DNA of 64,000 nucleotides from Brachyspira sp. SAP_772 (GTDB lineage Bacteria; Spirochaetota; Brachyspiria; Brachyspirales; Brachyspiraceae): NCBI RefSeq assembly GCF_009755885.1, contig NZ_VYIX01000001.1, positions 392,419 to 456,418 of the forward strand, read 5' to 3'. Shown piece by piece: positions 61,451 to 64,000 of this stretch (position 1 is its first letter; each line of letters starts with the position of its first letter). The notes under the pieces were generated by a model. It saw only the letters and a program-made list of their open reading frames with translations, ran no database searches and was not told where the DNA came from. The position numbers and the translations under genes were made by a program.

Positions 61451-62218
61451 ATGGAAGTTAACATATTTTTAGAAAATTTAAAAACCAAAATATATGGAAG
61501 AAACTTAAAAATATTTGAATCTCTAGAAAGTACAAATACAAAGATGATAGAAGATTTAAATAATGGTATTAAGTTAGAAGAGGGTAGTGTATATATTGCA
61601 TTAAAACAAACAGCAGGTAAAGGCACACATGGGAACAAGTGGGTATCTAATAATGATTTAGGTTTATGGTTTAGTGTATTAGTATATAGTCCGTTTAAAA
61701 AAGAGGCGTTAAGTTTTCTTCCCGGTATTGCCTTGAGTAAATGCTTAAGAGAAAAATATAATGTAAATGCTCATGTAAAATGGCCTAATGATGTTTTAGT
61801 GAAAAATAGAAAAATATCAGGAACACTTATTCAAGTTACTCCTATAGAAAATAGAAATGCATGCATCATAGGAACAGGAGTTAATTTATATCACACAAAA
61901 GAAGATTTTCCATCAGATATACAGCATAAGGCAACATCTCTTTATATGGAAACTAATTTAAAAGTAGAATTATATGAGTTTTATAAAGAGCTTATTGCAT
62001 GCTTTGAGGAAGTATATACAAGCGAAAAAAAATTATCAGAATACTTCAGAGAATATAGTAATATGATAGGCAGAGTCATAAAGGCAAAAAAAGATGATGA
62101 AGAAATTACGGCTTTAGTTAAAGATATTACTGAAGAAGGATATTTAATAGTTGAAGTTAATAAAAAAGAAGAGACTTGGATATCAAGGGCTTCTTTGGAT
62201 ATAGATACAAATTATTAA
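61451..62218 (+). CDS. birA: biotin-[acetyl-CoA-carboxylase] ligase
   Basis: Attaches biotin to carboxyl carrier proteins. The start is put at ATG 61451 rather than 61436 because the latter lies within the -10 box; the product is then 255 residues. It has the catalytic domain ESTNTKMIED, KQTAGKGTHGNKW (the adenylate-binding loop, normally GRGRxGR, is altered to GKGTHGN), VKWPNDVLV, GTLIQV and a C-terminal SH3-like domain. The DNA-binding N-terminal domain of E. coli BirA is lacking, so it is a class I ligase and no repressor. Confidence 0.92.
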   Translation: MEVNIFLENLKTKIYGRNLKIFESLESTNTKMIEDLNNGIKLEEGSVYIALKQTAGKGTHGNKWVSNNDLGLWFSVLVYSPFKKEALSFLPGIALSKCLREKYNVNAHVKWPNDVLVKNRKISGTLIQVTPIENRNACIIGTGVNLYHTKEDFPSDIQHKATSLYMETNLKVELYEFYKELIACFEEVYTSEKKLSEYFREYSNMIGRVIKAKKDDEEITALVKDITEEGYLIVEVNKKEETWISRASLDIDTNY

Positions 62219-62235
62219 AAAATGGAAGTGTAAAT

Positions 62236-62469
62236 ATGAGAAAACCAATACCGTATAAAAAACCAGAAGAAAAAAAGAAAATAAATAAAAAAAATGTTGT
62301 ATTATTTATATTGTTTGAAATAATAATAATAATACTTGCTATTGTAACTACTGCTATTATTTCTTTATTATTCACTATTACACCTTATATAAGTGCGGGC
62401 ATTAGTGCTTTGATACTTATTTTGTTTACTATTTTTATATCCAAAGAGTTTTTGTTAAAAATTAAATAG
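62236..62469 (+). CDS. small membrane protein, 77 residues
   Basis: A short frame starting at ATG 62236 after GGAAG. Its first 22 residues are very basic (KKPEEKKKINKKN) and are followed by two hydrophobic helices (about 22-48 and 52-75). No family was recognised. It sits 17 nt after birA and is probably transcribed with it. Positive-inside charge suggests both ends are cytoplasmic. Confidence 0.65.
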   Translation: MRKPIPYKKPEEKKKINKKNVVLFILFEIIIIILAIVTTAIISLLFTITPYISAGISALILILFTIFISKEFLLKIK

Positions 62470-62551
62470 ATAGTAAGTAGATAATATGTAAAAAAAATGT
62501 CCTTGACAAATCAAACATATATATTAATATTATAATAAGAGGTATTTAAAA

Positions 62552-63154
62552 GTGGTTGAAGCAAAAATACTTAATTTGGCTATAACAGATAAATATTTCG
62601 TTGTAATGTTAAAGCCAGAAAACACTGAAAAAGTTATTCCTATATCTATAGCTACCCTAGAAGCTCAAGCTATTATGACTAGTCTTATAGGTTATAAAAA
62701 AGAAAGACCTCTAACTCATGATCTTATTAATAAAATATTTAATACTTGTAATATCAAATTGCTTAATGTAATTATAGATAATATACATATGGATACTTAT
62801 TTTGCTAAATTAGTTATTGAATATGATAAGAACAATGTTTTTATAGATTCCAGACCTTCTGATGCTATAGCATTAGCTTTAGAGTTTAAATGTCCTATTT
62901 ATGTAGAAGAGCATGTTATAGAAAAAGCTGGTATTATACTTGAAAATGGAGAAGATACTCCTGCTGTTCCTTTTGTATATCAGAGATTTGATAGTCATGA
63001 TGACGAAGAGGTTTCTCATTTAGATAATAATAATGCAGTAAATAGTAATATAAAAACTAGAGAAGAAATACAGAGATTGTTAGATCAGGCTATAAAAGAA
63101 GAAAGATATGAAGATGCTGCTAGATATAGAGATGAATTAGACAAACTTAATTAA
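62552..63154 (+). CDS. bifunctional nuclease (BFN/DUF151) domain protein with C-terminal UVR motif
   Basis: A 200-residue protein starting at GTG 62552. Residues 1-135 form a BFN domain (IPISIATLEAQAIM, RPLTHDLI, FIDSRPSDAIALALE), as in the proteins related to plant and Thermotoga bifunctional nucleases. The last 35 residues form a UVR motif (EEIQRLLDQAIKEERYEDAA), which binds partners such as ClpC or UvrB/UvrC. The two together are common in spirochaetes and other anaerobes. The activity has not been confirmed for most members. Confidence 0.9.
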   Translation: MVEAKILNLAITDKYFVVMLKPENTEKVIPISIATLEAQAIMTSLIGYKKERPLTHDLINKIFNTCNIKLLNVIIDNIHMDTYFAKLVIEYDKNNVFIDSRPSDAIALALEFKCPIYVEEHVIEKAGIILENGEDTPAVPFVYQRFDSHDDEEVSHLDNNNAVNSNIKTREEIQRLLDQAIKEERYEDAARYRDELDKLN

Positions 63155-63185
63155 TTTATTTATTAGCTAATAAGGTTTATAAAAA

Positions 63186-64000
63186 ATGAAAAAATATGTA
63201 ATAATATTTTTATTTATTATTTCTTTAATAGTATATTCTAAGCCTTCTGATAAAATAAAATTTGATGAAACAGAATTAACCCCATTAGAAGAAGATTTCT
63301 TTACCAAAATAGATAATGGTAATACAAATGATATAGAATTGTATTATGATGGCTTTATTATAGCATCTGGAATTACTGATGAAGATGAGTTTAGATTTTA
63401 CAGAACTAAATTAGATGATATTAGAAATATGGCAAAAGATGAGCTTTCTCAGTACACAGATGAAGGGGCTTATGATTTTGGAAATAGACTTTTACTATGG
63501 ATATATGATAAAGGCATATTAAAAAAATATTTTGAAACTTCTACTTTGTTTCAGGACATGATTTCTAAGGGTGAATATAATTGTTTAAGTTCTTCTATAC
63601 TTTATTATCTTCTTTATAGCGAATTTGGTTATGAAGTTAAAGGAGTATTAACTTCAAGTCATGCATTTTGTACTGTTTATACAGAAAGAGGGCCTATTGA
63701 TGTGGAAACTACTTTAGCTAGAGGCTTTAATCCGGGTACTAAAGAGATAAGAAATACAGGAAGCTCTACAATAGTTACTTTTGTGCCTAAACAAAATTAT
63801 AATAATAGAAATGAAGCTGATATTCTCACTTTAATAGCAACATTATATCCTAATTCAATTTCTCTAAGAAAAATAGAAAATGACTTAGATAAGCAATTAA
63901 CTATGGCTAAAAAGGCTTATTATTTATCTCCATATACTGAAATGTATAATGATAATTTAGTTAATGCTTTTAATAGAGCAGCATTGGAGGCATTAAGAAA
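63186..64000 (+). CDS. secreted transglutaminase-like protein, cut by the right edge
   Basis: The frame from ATG 63186 stays open to the window end (271 codons). A signal peptide (1-18, ending V-Y-S-K) leads to an all-helical part (30-115). A transglutaminase-like/papain-like core follows, with Cys133 in YNCLSSSILY, His159 in SSHAFC and Asp172 in PIDVETT, in the right order and spacing for a catalytic triad. The last 60 residues look TPR-like (KQLTMAKKAYYLSPYTEMYNDN). Function unknown; a peptidase or crosslinking role outside the cytoplasm is plausible. Confidence 0.78.
   Translation, partial: MKKYVIIFLFIISLIVYSKPSDKIKFDETELTPLEEDFFTKIDNGNTNDIELYYDGFIIASGITDEDEFRFYRTKLDDIRNMAKDELSQYTDEGAYDFGNRLLLWIYDKGILKKYFETSTLFQDMISKGEYNCLSSSILYYLLYSEFGYEVKGVLTSSHAFCTVYTERGPIDVETTLARGFNPGTKEIRNTGSSTIVTFVPKQNYNNRNEADILTLIATLYPNSISLRKIENDLDKQLTMAKKAYYLSPYTEMYNDNLVNAFNRAALEALR

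Noticed and set aside
1-64000. CRISPR array, IS element or intact prophage
   Set aside because: No regularly spaced direct repeats, transposase, integrase or phage structural genes were seen in any frame. The only mobile-like signals are the short repeats and remnants listed.

Overview
The window is a stretch of very A+T-rich bacterial chromosome. The gene content points to a spirochaete of the genus Brachyspira: a fliF-fliG-fliH-fliI-fliJ flagellar block, many lipoproteins with short Ser-Cys lipoboxes, cyclic-nucleotide-binding proteins fused to TPRs, RNase J, and almost no G+C outside RNA genes and a few repeat islands. The genus is inferred from composition and gene style. No rRNA or species marker is present. 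Coding density is high and both strands are used. No CRISPR array, insertion sequence or intact prophage was seen.

Left part (1-10 kb). The 3' end of a thiol peroxidase gene is followed by a glutathione peroxidase read through an in-frame TGA with a SECIS-like hairpin, so it is a probable selenoprotein. Then come cutC, an azlC-azlD amino-acid exporter pair, pncC, and the flagellar export and M-ring operon fliFGHIJ. That operon ends in a lytic transglycosylase and is preceded by both a sigma-70-type and a sigma-28-type promoter. A tRNA-Thr(GGT) follows.

10-24 kb. A secreted TPR/NHL-propeller/VWA protein faces a minus-strand operon of RNase J, SppA, a small membrane protein and an LptF/LptG permease. 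The RNase J and sppA reading frames overlap by 118 nt. A rubrerythrin precedes a TPP riboswitch with its own terminator, which controls a YjiH/Gate-domain membrane protein. PhzF and ThiM genes lie just downstream, separated by a G+C-rich repeat island. Together they suggest a thiamine or thiazole salvage locus with an uncharacterised transporter. A small lipoprotein, a putative outer-membrane protein and an OmpA-domain lipoprotein follow.

24-46 kb. ClpB, an aldo/keto reductase, a lipoprotein form of MTA/SAH nucleosidase, a flavodoxin-like reductase and MetK come first. They are followed by an orphan MacB-like permease with a metallophosphoesterase, a cupin, a B12-binding radical SAM enzyme with an unusual CX4CX2C cluster motif, two large polytopic GT-C-like membrane proteins around an AlkD-type repair gene, tRNA-Leu(GAG), a TPR-DUF2971 protein, lipoproteins, a flavodoxin, a cytidylate-kinase-like protein and a PHP phosphoesterase. 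A decayed copy of the radical SAM 3' end lies just before the alkD-like gene.

46-64 kb. RlmN, an FmdB-type zinc ribbon, an S9 peptidase, PsuG and membrane proteins lead to a possible BECR-type nuclease-domain gene with a partial upstream duplicate and a G+C-rich structured element at its end. After these come a phosphoesterase, a LamG/FN3 protein, TPR proteins, a tandem pair of cNMP-binding proteins, the cheW-rbfA-nrnA-rnhA operon, birA (probably leaderless), a BFN-UVR protein and the start of a transglutaminase-like secreted protein cut by the window edge.
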